This document shows positions 7,227 to 17,500 of a stretch of 64,000 nt of DNA, piece by piece. Made by a program: the position numbers and the translations under genes. This DNA comes from Bradyrhizobium nitroreducens. GTDB lineage: Bacteria; Pseudomonadota; Alphaproteobacteria; Rhizobiales; Xanthobacteraceae. The notes below the pieces were generated by a model. That model was given only the letters and a program-made list of their open reading frames with translations, was not told the DNA's origin and did not search any database. Position 1 is the stretch's first letter, and the number at the start of each line of letters is the position of its first letter. The stretch covers positions 2,210,487 to 2,274,486 of the forward strand of contig NZ_LFJC01000003.1 in assembly GCF_002776695.1 (NCBI RefSeq). The letters are read 5' to 3'.

Positions 7227-9323
7227 CTATTGCAAACGGTCCCAGCCCGCATCCGGCGCGAAACGCGCGCCGAAGCGATCGGCGAGCCCGCGCAGAGTGG
7301 ACACGACATTCTCCACACCCCGTGTGCGCGCATAGTTCAACGGCCCGCCACGGAACGGTGCATAGCCGGTCCCGAAGATCATGGCGCCGTCGACTGCATC
7401 GGCATCGTCCACGATGCCTTCGCGCAAGCAGGCAACGCAGACATTGGACATCGGCAGCACCAGGCGATCGATCATCTGGTCGGTGACGCGCGGGCCGGTC
7501 TCGGGCAGCGGCGCCTTCTCCGCCTTGCCGTCCTTCCAGGTGTAAAAGCCCTTGCCGGTCTTGCGGCCGAGCTCGCCCTTGGCCACCTTGTCGCGCAGCC
7601 AGGCCGGCGTCGGCGGCAGCAGATCGCCGAATTTCGTGCGCAGCATGTCGCCGACGTCGAGGCAGATGTCGAGCCCGACCTGGTCGGCGAGCTCGATCGG
7701 GCCCATCGGCATGCCGAACTGCTCGGCCGCGGCGTCGATCAGGCGCGGATCGATCTTCTCGTCCAGCATCACCATGGCTTCCAGCATGTAGGGCGTCAGC
7801 GCGCGGTTGACGAGGAAGCCCGGCGAGCTCTTCACGGGCAATGGCAAGCGGTCGATCGCGCCGACGAAAGCGAGGGCGTGCTTCAACACCTGTTCGTCGT
7901 TGCCGTCATGGCTGACGACCTCGACCAATTGCAGCCGCGACACCGGATTGAAGAAGTGCAGGCCGATCAGCCGCTCCGGCCGCGCCAGGGTGGTGCGCAA
8001 GTCCTGCAGCGGGATGCTCGACGTGTTGGTCGCAAGGATCGCGCCCGGTTTCATCCGCGGCTCGATCCCGGCATAGACTTTCTGCTTGAGCTCGAGCTTC
8101 TCCGGCACCGCCTCGATGATGAGATCGGCGTTGCGAACGCCCTCACCGTCCATATCAGGGATCAGGCGATCGAGCGCGTCGCGGACATCGGTCGGCTTGC
8201 GGATGATCTTGCCGTAGAGCTCGGCGGCGCGCTTCACCGCACCCGCGATCGGCTCGGCCTTCATGTCGGCGAGCGAGACGCGAAAGCCCTGCCCGGCCAC
8301 CCAAGCCGCGATGTCGCCGCCCATGGCGCCGGCGCCGATGACGTGGACGTGCTTGATGGTGTTGCCCGAGCCTGCGGCCTTCTTCATCTGCTCGCGCAGG
8401 AAAAAGACGCGGATCAGGTTCTGCGCGGTCGGCGTCACCATCAGCCGGGCGAACGAGGCCTGCTCCGCCTTCAGCATCGCGGCCTTGCTGCCGCCATGAG
8501 CCTCCCAGAGATCGATCAGCGCGTAAGGCGCGGGATAGTGCTCGCGGGATGCGGCCTTCGCCGCCTCAGAGCGCATGCGTTTGGCAAGAAGCCCGCGCAC
8601 GGGACCAAGGTTCGCCGCGCGCGTCAGGAGGCCCGGACGCGCCCGCTTGAGCCGGCCGAACAGGGCGTCCTTCACCGCGTTACGCACGTGGCGCTCCTGG
8701 GTGACGGTGTCGACGAGGCCGAGCGATCGGGCGCGGCGCGCGTCCATGATGCGGCCGGTCAGCATCATCGCCATCGACTGGGTGGGATTGACCAGCGCGG
8801 TGAAGCGCGCGGTGCCACCGAGACCGGGATGCAGGCCGAGCATCACCTCCGGGAAGCCGAAGCGCGCGCCCTCGATCGCGATGCGCGATTGACAGGCCAA
8901 CGCCACCTCGAGCCCGCCGCCGAGGCAGAAGCCGTGGATCACCGCGACCGTCGGCAGCTTCAATGCCTCCAGATGATCGACGACGGCGTGCGCGGCGCGG
9001 ATACGTGTCTCCATCATGTCGGGATCGGATGCGCCGCGGAATTCGTTGACATCGGCGCCCGCGATGAAGCCGGACGGCTTTGCGGAGCGGATCACGAGGC
9101 CGGCCGGACGCTCGGTCTCGATCGCCGCAAGCACGGCGTCGAACTCCTCCATCACGTCGGAGGACAGCGTGTTGGCGCTTGCATCGGCGCGGTCGAACAG
9201 TAGCCAGGCGACGCCGTCTTCATCGCGCGTCAGCTTGAAGTGCTTGTACGGGCTGTCTGTTCCCGGCTTGGGTCCGAGCTCGAGGACGCGGTCGCCGAGC
9301 GCGGTCATGATCTTGGACTCCAT
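7227..9323 (-). CDS. fadJ: Bifunctional enoyl-CoA hydratase / 3-hydroxyacyl-CoA dehydrogenase
   Basis: A 698-residue fusion carrying out the second and third steps of beta-oxidation. The N-terminal crotonase domain has both catalytic glutamates, in CLGGGLEVALAC and FPEVMLGLHPGLGGT, and the oxyanion segment FIAGADVNEF. The second half has the NAD motif VIGAGAMGGDIA and the catalytic histidine in LHFFNPVSRLQLVE. The ATG lies 2 bp after the thiolase stop, so the two subunits of the trifunctional complex are co-translated. A longer N-terminal frame exists but overlaps fadI. FadB is the alternative name. Confidence 0.92.
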   Translation of the reverse strand: MESKIMTALGDRVLELGPKPGTDSPYKHFKLTRDEDGVAWLLFDRADASANTLSSDVMEEFDAVLAAIETERPAGLVIRSAKPSGFIAGADVNEFRGASDPDMMETRIRAAHAVVDHLEALKLPTVAVIHGFCLGGGLEVALACQSRIAIEGARFGFPEVMLGLHPGLGGTARFTALVNPTQSMAMMLTGRIMDARRARSLGLVDTVTQERHVRNAVKDALFGRLKRARPGLLTRAANLGPVRGLLAKRMRSEAAKAASREHYPAPYALIDLWEAHGGSKAAMLKAEQASFARLMVTPTAQNLIRVFFLREQMKKAAGSGNTIKHVHVIGAGAMGGDIAAWVAGQGFRVSLADMKAEPIAGAVKRAAELYGKIIRKPTDVRDALDRLIPDMDGEGVRNADLIIEAVPEKLELKQKVYAGIEPRMKPGAILATNTSSIPLQDLRTTLARPERLIGLHFFNPVSRLQLVEVVSHDGNDEQVLKHALAFVGAIDRLPLPVKSSPGFLVNRALTPYMLEAMVMLDEKIDPRLIDAAAEQFGMPMGPIELADQVGLDICLDVGDMLRTKFGDLLPPTPAWLRDKVAKGELGRKTGKGFYTWKDGKAEKAPLPETGPRVTDQMIDRLVLPMSNVCVACLREGIVDDADAVDGAMIFGTGYAPFRGGPLNYARTRGVENVVSTLRGLADRFGARFAPDAGWDRLQ

Positions 9324-9325
9324 GG

Positions 9326-10609
9326 TCACACCGCCTCGATCAGCATGGCGCCACCGAGCCCGCCGCCGATGCACTCGGTCGCGACACCACGCCGCGTGCC
9401 GAGCCGCTTCATCGCGTTGACGAGATGCAGCACGATGCGGTTGCCGGAGGTGCCGACGGGATGGCCGAGCGAGATCGCGCCGCCATCGACGTTGAGCTTG
9501 TCACGGTCGATCTCCCCGGCCGCGCCGTCGAGCCCAAGGATCTCGCGGCAGAATTTGTCGTCGTTCCAGGCGGCGAGGCAGCCGAGCACCTGCGTCGCAA
9601 AAGCCTCGTTCAGCTCCCAGGTCTCGACATCCTTGAGGGTGAGTCCGTTGCGCTGGAGCAATGGTGTTGCAGACATCACCGGGCCGAGACCCATGATGCT
9701 GGGATCGAGCGCGGCCCAGTTGCTGTCGACGATGGCGGCTTTCGGCGTGAGCTTGTGCTTTGCGACCGCCGCGTCGGAGGCGAGGATCACCCAGGAGGCG
9801 CCGTCGGTGATTTGCGAGGAATTGCCGGCGGTGACCTGGCCCCAGGGGCGTTCGAACACCGGCTTCAGCTTTGCCAGCGTCTCGGCCGTCGAGTCCGGCC
9901 GCACGCCGTCGTCATGGTCGAAGAACTTGCCGTCGCGTGCGAACGCGGTTTCGACCTCGTCCTTGAGAAAGCCCGCGCCTTGCGCATGCGCGAGCCGGCG
10001 ATGGCTCTCGGCAGCGTAGGCATCCGACTGTGCGCGCGTAATGCCGAAGAGATGACCGACGACCTCGGCGGTCTGGCCCATGTTCAGATCGGTGACGGGA
10101 TCGGTCAGCCCGCGCTCGAGGCCGATGATCGGCTTGAGATCGCGCGGGCGCAGCTTGAACGAGGCGGCAAGCTTCGCGGCCACCCCTTTGGCGGTGGCAA
10201 GGCCGGCGAACCAGCGTACGCCGGAATTCGGCCAGACCAACGGCGCGTGGCTCAAGGCCTCGGTGCCGCCGGCCAGGATCATGTCGGCGTGGCCTTCGCG
10301 GATGTAGCGGTAGGCGGTGTCGATCGACTGCATGCCGGAGCCGCAATTGATCTGCACGGTGAAGGCGACCATGTCCTCGCCCATGCCGAGCCGGAGCGCG
10401 GCGACGCGAGCCGGATTCATCTCGTCCGCGATCACGTTGACGCAGCCGAGGATGACCTGGTCGAAGCTGTCCGGCGAAAACGGCTGGCGCGCCAGCAGCG
10501 GCCGTCCGCATTGCACGGCGAGATCGACCGGCGTGAACGGTCCGGGCCCCGAGCGCGCCTTCAGAAACGGCGTCCGGCTGCCGTCGATGATGAATACCGG
10601 TCGTGCCAT
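9326..10609 (-). CDS. fadI: Acetyl-CoA C-acyltransferase (thiolase)
   Basis: A 427-residue thiolase that cleaves 3-ketoacyl-CoA in the last step of beta-oxidation. The acylated cysteine is in NCGSGMQSID, the second histidine site in GHPVGTSGNRI, and the second cysteine in ECIGGGLGGAMLIE. The long N-terminal loop region fits FadI-type trifunctional thiolases. The ATG overlaps the fadE stop by one base (TGATG), and the stop is 2 bp from fadJ, so the three genes form one tightly coupled operon in the order fadE-fadI-fadJ. Confidence 0.93.
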   Translation of the reverse strand: MARPVFIIDGSRTPFLKARSGPGPFTPVDLAVQCGRPLLARQPFSPDSFDQVILGCVNVIADEMNPARVAALRLGMGEDMVAFTVQINCGSGMQSIDTAYRYIREGHADMILAGGTEALSHAPLVWPNSGVRWFAGLATAKGVAAKLAASFKLRPRDLKPIIGLERGLTDPVTDLNMGQTAEVVGHLFGITRAQSDAYAAESHRRLAHAQGAGFLKDEVETAFARDGKFFDHDDGVRPDSTAETLAKLKPVFERPWGQVTAGNSSQITDGASWVILASDAAVAKHKLTPKAAIVDSNWAALDPSIMGLGPVMSATPLLQRNGLTLKDVETWELNEAFATQVLGCLAAWNDDKFCREILGLDGAAGEIDRDKLNVDGGAISLGHPVGTSGNRIVLHLVNAMKRLGTRRGVATECIGGGLGGAMLIEAV

Positions 10610-12876
10610 CAGCTCGCCGCCCTCTGCTCACCGAGTTCCTGAAAGAACTGATGCACATTCACGGTTTTCTTGTAAATCGGCGACAGCGCCTCCGGCGCGA
10701 AATCGTCGACCTCAATGACTTTTGTGACGGCTTCGTGAGCGGCGGCAAGCTGCTCACCCTCGGTCTGCGTGATCACGCCCTTGGCCACGGCGTCCTTCCA
10801 GTCGTTGATGTGCGCGGCGCGCATGCGCTTGGCGATCGCGTCGGTGGCAGTAACCAGCTTGAACGCATGCTCCAACCGGGCGAAGCCGCCATCATCATCG
10901 ACATGGGCCAGATCCGGCGTGAGGCGCTCGCGCGCGGCCGAGGGCTCCAGCACCAGGCTCGCACATTGGTGCACGACCCGGTCGGAGGGGCCGAGCACGC
11001 GGGCGCCGAAGGGCTGGACAACGAACTTGAGGAAGCCGGCGACGAAGCGATTGGGCAGATTGGCGAGGATTTCGGCAAGCCGGTTCTCGATGGTTTTGAA
11101 GCCGGTCGCCATGCACCATTCCAGCGCGGCAAAATCCTCCTTCTGCCGGCCTTCCTCCTCCCAGCGCTTCAGCGCTGCCGACAGCAGGTAGAGCTCGGAC
11201 AGGATGTCGCCGAAGCGCGCCGACAGCATCTCCTTGCGCTTCAGCGCGCCGCCGAGCGTGAGCAGCGCCATATCGGCACAGAGCGCAAAGGCCGCCGAGT
11301 AGCGCGAGAGCTGGCGGTAGAATGTCGTGGCATCGCCGGCGTCAGGCGCCATCGCGAAGGTGCCAAAGGTCCAGCTCCGGCCGAAGGCCCGGAACAGGGT
11401 CTGAAAACTGTGGCCGACATGTTTCCAGAACGCCTTGTCGAAGGCGGTGAGCCCACGCTCGCGATCGGTATCGGCGAGCGCGTTCATCTCGTCGAGCAGA
11501 TAGGGATGCGCCCGGATCGCGCCCTGCCCGAACACGATGAGATTGCGGGTGAGGATGTTGGCGCCTTCCACCGTGATGCCGACCGGCACGGCGCGATGCA
11601 GATTGCCGAGATAGTTCTGCGGACCGTCGATCACGGCCTTGCCGCCATGAATGTCCATGGCGTCGTCGACCGCAGTGCGCATCCGCTCGGTCGCGTGCAG
11701 CTTCATGATCCCGGAGATGACGGCGGGATGGACGCCGGCATTGAGCGCCGCACAGGTCAGCCGGCGCGCCGCGTCGAGCTGATAGGCGGTCGCGACGATC
11801 CGCGCCAGCGGCTCCTCGACACCTTCAAACTTGGAGATGGAGATGCCGAACTGCTCGCGGATGCGGGCATAGGCGCCGGTGGTGCGCGCCGCATAGGCGG
11901 CACCCGCAGCAGAGAGCGACGGCAGCGAGATGCCGCGGCCGGCGGCGAGTGCGGTCATCAGCATCTTCCAGCCCTGTCCCAACCGCTCCTGGCCGCCGAT
12001 GACGTAATCGAGCGGAATGAAGACGTCGCGGCCCCAATTGGGGCCGTTCTGGAAGACCTGCATCGACGGCAGGTGGCGTTGGCCGATCTCGACACCGGGC
12101 AGATTGGTCGGGATCAGCGCGACCGTGATGCCGAGCTCCTCCCGCTGGCCAACGAGATGATCCGGGTCGTAAGCCTTGAAGGCGAGACCCAGCAGTGTCG
12201 CGACCGGGCCAAGCGTGATGTAGCGCTTGTGCCAGTTAAGCCTGAGCCCGATGACCTCCCGGCCGTCGAAGTCGCCTTTGCAGATGATCCCGGTGTCGAC
12301 CATGGAGGCGGCATCGGAGCCGGCCTCGGGGCTGGTCAGACCAAAGCAGGGAATGTCGCGGCCATCGGCGAGGCGCGGCAGCCAGTGCGCCTGCTGCTCT
12401 TTCGTGCCGAAGCGCATGAGGAGTTCGCCGGGGCCGAGCGAATTCGGCACCATGACTGTGACCGCGGCAGCGATCGAGCGGGTCGAGATCTTGCGCACCA
12501 CTTCCGAATGCGCATAGGGCGAGAAGCCGAGGCCGCCGAACTCCTTGGGGATGATCATGCCGAAGAATCTCTCGCGCTTGACGAAGTGCCAGACGTCCTG
12601 CGGCAGGTCGCGCCATTCCCAGAAGATCTTCCACTCGTCGAGCATGGCGCAGAGCTCTTCGACGGGGCCGTCGAGGAAGGCCCGTTCCTCCTCCGTCAAT
12701 TTGGCCGGCGCAATTTTCAACAGCTTCGACCAATCGGGGTTGCCGGTGAAGAGATCGGCGTCCCACCAGACGTCGCCCGCCTCCAGCGCCTCGCGCTCGG
12801 TGTCGGACATCGCCGGCAGCACGCCGCGGGCCCAGGAGAAGATCGGCTTTGTCAGGGTGTCGCGGCGGAAGCTCAT
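10609..12876 (-). CDS. fadE: Acyl-CoA dehydrogenase, FadE type
   Basis: A 755-residue long acyl-CoA dehydrogenase performing the first, FAD-dependent step of beta-oxidation. It has the FadE architecture: an N-terminal extension, the ACAD core with FGLTSPEAGSDAASM (flavin site), and a C-terminal DUF1974 region of about 270 residues. The start MSFRRDTLTKPIF was preferred to the ATG four codons upstream because GAGG lies six bases before it. It heads the fad operon; no regulator lies next to it and no operator was recognised in the 170 bp upstream. Confidence 0.9.
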   Translation of the reverse strand: MSFRRDTLTKPIFSWARGVLPAMSDTEREALEAGDVWWDADLFTGNPDWSKLLKIAPAKLTEEERAFLDGPVEELCAMLDEWKIFWEWRDLPQDVWHFVKRERFFGMIIPKEFGGLGFSPYAHSEVVRKISTRSIAAAVTVMVPNSLGPGELLMRFGTKEQQAHWLPRLADGRDIPCFGLTSPEAGSDAASMVDTGIICKGDFDGREVIGLRLNWHKRYITLGPVATLLGLAFKAYDPDHLVGQREELGITVALIPTNLPGVEIGQRHLPSMQVFQNGPNWGRDVFIPLDYVIGGQERLGQGWKMLMTALAAGRGISLPSLSAAGAAYAARTTGAYARIREQFGISISKFEGVEEPLARIVATAYQLDAARRLTCAALNAGVHPAVISGIMKLHATERMRTAVDDAMDIHGGKAVIDGPQNYLGNLHRAVPVGITVEGANILTRNLIVFGQGAIRAHPYLLDEMNALADTDRERGLTAFDKAFWKHVGHSFQTLFRAFGRSWTFGTFAMAPDAGDATTFYRQLSRYSAAFALCADMALLTLGGALKRKEMLSARFGDILSELYLLSAALKRWEEEGRQKEDFAALEWCMATGFKTIENRLAEILANLPNRFVAGFLKFVVQPFGARVLGPSDRVVHQCASLVLEPSAARERLTPDLAHVDDDGGFARLEHAFKLVTATDAIAKRMRAAHINDWKDAVAKGVITQTEGEQLAAAHEAVTKVIEVDDFAPEALSPIYKKTVNVHQFFQELGEQRAAS

Positions 12877-13046
12877 GGCGGACCTCATGCATCGGCGCGG
12901 TTGTCGGGCATTTTAGCGGAAAGTGGCCGGGGTGCGTGAACACTTCGCGGGCAAAATTGACGCGGCCGGGCGGCCGCCCCCGAGACCATAACGGCCGGGT
13001 CGTGCTGGCAGTTCCGGGAGGGGGATGGGGAGAGATGTCTCCCCAC

Positions 13047-13173
13047 GTCATTCCGGGGCGCGCCTCTTGGCGCGAGCTATGGTGCGCACTTGCGCACCTG
13101 AGAATCCATTCATCCACGCGCTCTGCCGCTAAATGGATTCCGGGCGCGACGCTACGCGTCGCCCCGGAATGAC
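13047..13173. repeat. Palindromic repeat, family A
   Basis: Perfect 13-bp inverted arms GTCATTCCGGGGC and GCCCCGGAATGAC frame about 100 bp. It occupies most of the intergenic space between fadE and the flavin reductase gene. Similar copies lie at 17907 and 34175. Confidence 0.85.
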
Positions 13174-13194
13174 AGCGGAGAGAGCGCGCCCGGC

Positions 13195-13818
13195 CTAATC
13201 CGGCCGCACCATCTCGAACATGTTTTCCGGCTTGATCTCGAAGTAGTCGCCGCGGCGGCCGGCGCGGACGATCGGGCGGGCGGCGGCGGTCTGGTAGACG
13301 CCGTCCTTGATCATGGCCTTGTCGATGTGCACGGCGACGACCTCGCCCAGCGTCAGCCAGGCATCGGCCTCCTTGCCGTCGGCGCCTTTGAGGCGGACGA
13401 TATCGGACACCTTGCATTCGAAGGCGACAGGGCTTTCGCCGACGCGCGGCACGTTGACGAGCTTGCCGGGCACGGCGGTGAGGCCCGCAAGCTTGAACTC
13501 GTCGACTTCAGGGCCGACATGCGCGGCGGTCGCATTCATGTGCTTGGCGAGGTCCATCGTGGCGAGATTCCACACGAACTCACCGGTCTGCTGGATGTTC
13601 TCGACCGTGTCCTTCCAGTTGGTGGAGGAGAAGCCGATGATCGGCGGCACATAGCAGAACGCATTGAAGAAGCTGTAGGGCGCGAGATTGACGTGACCCT
13701 TGGCGTCGCGGGAGGAGATCCAGCCGATCGGGCGCGGCGCGATGATGGCGTTGAAGGGATCGTGCTTGAGGCCGTGGCCCTTGGAGGGCTCGTAGAAGTA
13801 CAGGTCTTTGTCGGTCAC
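13195..13818 (-). CDS. Flavin reductase-like FMN-binding protein
   Basis: A 207-residue flavin reductase-like protein that binds FMN. The family signature is FNAIIAPRPIGWISSRD near the N-terminus, then NLAPYSFFNAFCYVPPIIGF. Such proteins reduce flavin with NAD(P)H for a partner oxygenase or are redox proteins of unknown partner. The GTG at 13818 is preferred: the ATG-initiated longer frame starts inside the family E repeat, and its extra 21 residues are encoded by repeat DNA. Confidence 0.85.
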   Translation of the reverse strand: MTDKDLYFYEPSKGHGLKHDPFNAIIAPRPIGWISSRDAKGHVNLAPYSFFNAFCYVPPIIGFSSTNWKDTVENIQQTGEFVWNLATMDLAKHMNATAAHVGPEVDEFKLAGLTAVPGKLVNVPRVGESPVAFECKVSDIVRLKGADGKEADAWLTLGEVVAVHIDKAMIKDGVYQTAAARPIVRAGRRGDYFEIKPENMFEMVRPD

Positions 13819-13840
13819 GCGGGGTCTTTCCTCATCCTGG

Positions 13841-13924
13841 TAGCCCGGATGGAGCGAAGCGTAATCCGGGGCCGCGGGCACAACGCTGATCCATCCCGGA
13901 TTGCGCTACGCTCCATCCGGGCTA
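13841..13924. repeat. Palindromic repeat, family E
   Basis: Arms TAGCCCGGATGGAGCGAAGC (left) and GCTACGCTCCATCCGGGCTA (right) form an 84-bp imperfect palindrome between the flavin reductase and TetR genes. Confidence 0.8.
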
Positions 13925-13958
13925 CGTCGGTCTGCTTACAGGAGAAATTCCGCGCCCG

Positions 13959-14558
13959 TCAGTGGCGCGGCGACAGACCCGCGATGACGAAATCGATCAT
14001 CTGGTCGATGGTCGGGCCCGGCTTGGTGGCGCACTGGGCGATCATCTGGGGGTGGAAGAAGCGCATCATCGCAGTGCAGGCGCACAGCGAGGCCAGCTGG
14101 AGATCCCTCGCCTCAAACTCGCCGGAGGCCACGCCCTGGGCGATCATCTGGCCGACAAATCCGGCGATGCACTCCATATGGTTGACGCAGACCTGCCAAT
14201 CCTCCTGCATCGCGATCTCGACCATCTCGTGCAACTTGTTGTCGCCGACATAGCGCTCGGTGTTCATGCGATGGATGGTGTTGAGCAATTCCCGGAAGCG
14301 CTCCGGCACCGGACCGGGCCGCGCCACGATCCGCTGCGCCTCGAGCTCGACCTCGCCCATGAGCGAGCGGGCCACCGCCTGATGGATCGCCTTCTTCGAT
14401 TCGAAGAAGCGATAGACATTGGCGGGGCTCATCCTGAGCTCCTTGGCGATGTCGCCGACCGTGGTCTTCTGGTAGCCGATCTGGCGGAACAGCCGCTCGG
14501 CCACCTCGAGGATCCGATCCCGGGTGTCGCCTTCGATATGTTCCGCAACCAGTGTCAT
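13959..14558 (-). CDS. TetR-family regulator of the RND efflux operon
   Basis: A 199-residue TetR protein. The helix-turn-helix is at about residues 12-58 (RDRILEVAERLFRQIGYQKT, then IAKELRMSPANVYRFFESK). The C-terminal ligand domain is ordinary for the family. It is the last gene of a membrane fusion protein, RND permease and regulator set, 33 bp after the permease, so it is probably co-transcribed and autoregulated. A likely operator region lies upstream of the first gene of the set. The inducer is unknown. Confidence 0.87.
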   Translation of the reverse strand: MTLVAEHIEGDTRDRILEVAERLFRQIGYQKTTVGDIAKELRMSPANVYRFFESKKAIHQAVARSLMGEVELEAQRIVARPGPVPERFRELLNTIHRMNTERYVGDNKLHEMVEIAMQEDWQVCVNHMECIAGFVGQMIAQGVASGEFEARDLQLASLCACTAMMRFFHPQMIAQCATKPGPTIDQMIDFVIAGLSPRH

Positions 14559-14591
14559 CTGTCAGGACTCGTCAGTAGCACTTCATCTCAC

Positions 14592-17500
14592 TTATTCAGC
14601 CGCTTCAGCAAGCGGAATTGCCGGATGTTCATCGCTGCCATGCTGCGGCGCGGCCGGCTGTTCCGGCGTACCGGCCTCGTCCAGGCTCTTCCTGAACCAG
14701 AGTGCATAGAGGCCCGGCAGGTACAGCAGGGTGAGGAAGGTCGCGACGAAGAGGCCCCCCATGATGGTGATCGCCATCGGGCCCCAGAAAGCCGAGCGCG
14801 ACAGCGGGATCATGGCCAGGATGGCGGCGAGCGCCGTCAGCACCACCGGACGGGCACGGCGGACGGTCGCCTCCACAATCGCCTCGCGCCGGGTCAGGCC
14901 GTGGGAGACGTCGGTCTCGATCTGGTCGACCAGGATGACGGTGTTGCGCATGATCATGCCGGCCAGCGCGATCAGGCCGAGCAGCGCCACGAAGCCGAAC
15001 GGGGCGTTGGCGACGTTGAGGCCGAGCGAGGCGCCGACGATGCCGAGCGGCGCGGTCAGGAACACCAGGATCAGGCGCGAGAAGCTCTGCAGCTGGATCA
15101 TCAGCAGCGTCAGCATCACCATGACCATCACCGGGAAGAGGATGAAGATCGAGGCATTGCCCTTGGCGGATTCCTCGAACGCACCGCCCGCCTCGATGCG
15201 GTAGGCCGGCTCGAGGTGATCCTTGATCGCCTTCAGCTTTGGCGTGATCTGGCCCGTGACATCAGGGGCCTGCACGCCGTCGACGACGTCGGAGCGCACG
15301 GTGATGGCCATGTCGCGGTTGCGCCGCCACATGATCGGCTCCTCATGCGCATACTCGATCTTGGCGATCTGCTGCAGCGGCACGGCGACGCCATTGCGCG
15401 AGGTGATGGTGAGGTCGCCGACGCCGCCGAGGTCGAGGCGCTCGGACGGGACCGCACGGGCGACCACGCCGATCTTCTCGATGCCGTCGCGCACGGTCGT
15501 GACCTGCGAGCCCGAGATCAGCATCGCGAGCGCCTGCGAGACGTCCTGCGGGGTCAGGCCCATGGCGCGGGCGCGGTCCTGGTCGACGACGAGCTTGAGG
15601 TAAGGCGACTGCTCGTTCCAGTCGAGCTGGACGTCCTTGACGCTCTTGTTCTGCCGCATGACGTCGCGGACCTGGTAGGCGATCTCGCGCACCTTGTTGG
15701 CGTCGGGGCCGATCACGCGGAACTGGACGGGGAAGCCGACGGGCGGGCCGAAGTTGAAGCGATCGACGCGGACGCGCGCCTCGGACAGCATGCCGTCGGC
15801 AACCGCGTTCTCGATCTTGGCCTTGATGCGTTCACGCGCCTCGACGCCCTTGGCGACGACGACGATCTCGGCAAAGGCCTCGTTCGGCAGTTGCGGATTG
15901 AGGCCGAGCCAGAAGCGCGGCGAGCCCTGGCCGACATAGGACGTGTAGGTCTCGATGTCCTTGTCGTCCTTCAGCAGCGTCTCGGCCTGCTTCACCGCCT
16001 TCTCGGTGACGTTGAAGGCGGTGCCCTCGGGCAGGCGCAGCTGGAAGAACAGCTCGGGCCGCTCCGAGAGCGGGAAGAACTGCTGCTGGACATGGCCGAA
16101 CCCGACGATCGAGGCGACGAAGACGCCGACGGTCGCGGCCACCACGGTGATGCGGTGGTTGACGCACCATTGCACGATGGCGCGCAGGCCGCGGTACATG
16201 CGGGTCTCGTAGACCGCATGCGGATCGTGATTGTGGTGCGCCTTCATCTCCGGCAGCAGCTTGACGCCGATATAGGGCGTGAAGATCACCGCCACGAACC
16301 AGGAGGCGACCAGCGCGATCGCCACGATCCAGAAGATGCTGCCGGCATACTCGCCGACCGCCGAATTGGCAAAGCCGATGGGGAGGAAGCCAGCGGCCGT
16401 GACCAGCGTTCCCGTGAGCATCGGAAACGCGGTGGATTCCCAGGCAAAGGACGCCGCGCGCATGCGGTCCCAGCCCTGCTCCATCTTCACCACCATCATC
16501 TCGACCGCGATGATGGCGTCGTCGACGAGCAGGCCGAGCGCGATGATCAGCGCGCCGAGCGTGATACGATGAAGGTCGAGCGACATCGCGTTCATGACGA
16601 TGAAGACGATGCCGAGCACCAAGGGCACCGACAGTGCGACCACGATGCCGGTGCGCCAGCCCAGCGCCAGGAACGAAACGAACAGCACGATGACGAGCGC
16701 CTCCATGAAGGAGTGCACGAACTCGCCGACGGCGTGCTCGACCACCTTGGGCTGGTCGGCGATGAGCTTGACGTCGATGCCCTGCGGCACGGCCTTCATG
16801 AACTCGGCCGTCGCCTTCTCGACCTCCTTGCCGAGCTCGAGGATGTTGGCGCCCTTGGCGGTGACGACGCCGATGCCGATCGCTGCCTTGCCTTCCTGGC
16901 GAACGACGAAGCTCGGCGGATCGACATAGCCGTGGGTGACCGTGGCGATGTCCCCCAAGCGGAAGACGCGACCGTTGCTCTCGACCGGCGTTTCGGCGAC
17001 CGCCTTGGCGCCGTCGAGCGCGCCGGTGACGCGCAGCGGCACGCGCTGCGAGGAGGTCTCGACCGTGCCGGCCGGCGTCACGTTGTTCTGCTTGGCGAGC
17101 GAATCGAACAGCGCCTGCGGCGTGATGCCGAGGGTGGCGAGCTTGGCGTGGCTGAACTCGACGAAGATGCGCTCGTCCTGGTTGCCGTAGACGTCGACCT
17201 TGGTCACGCCAGGCACCTTCAACAGGCGCTGACGGAATCCCTCGGAGACCTTCTTGAGCTGGGCATAATCGGCGCCGTCGCCGGTCATCATGTAGAGGAT
17301 GGAATCGACGTCGGAGAACTCGTCGTTGACGACGGGCCCGAGAATGCCCGACGGCAACTGGCCCTGCACGTCGACCAGCTTCTTGCGCAGGAGATAGAAG
17401 AGATAGGGCACGTCCTTCGGCGGCGTGTTGTCGCGGAAGGTGACCTGGAGCGCGGTGAAGGCGGGCTTGGAATAGGTCTGCACCTTCTCGAAATAGGGCA

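Noticed and set aside
10603..12939. 778-residue plus-strand open frame
   Set aside because: Antisense shadow of fadE; composition is typical of reverse-strand reading and no ribosome-binding site is present.
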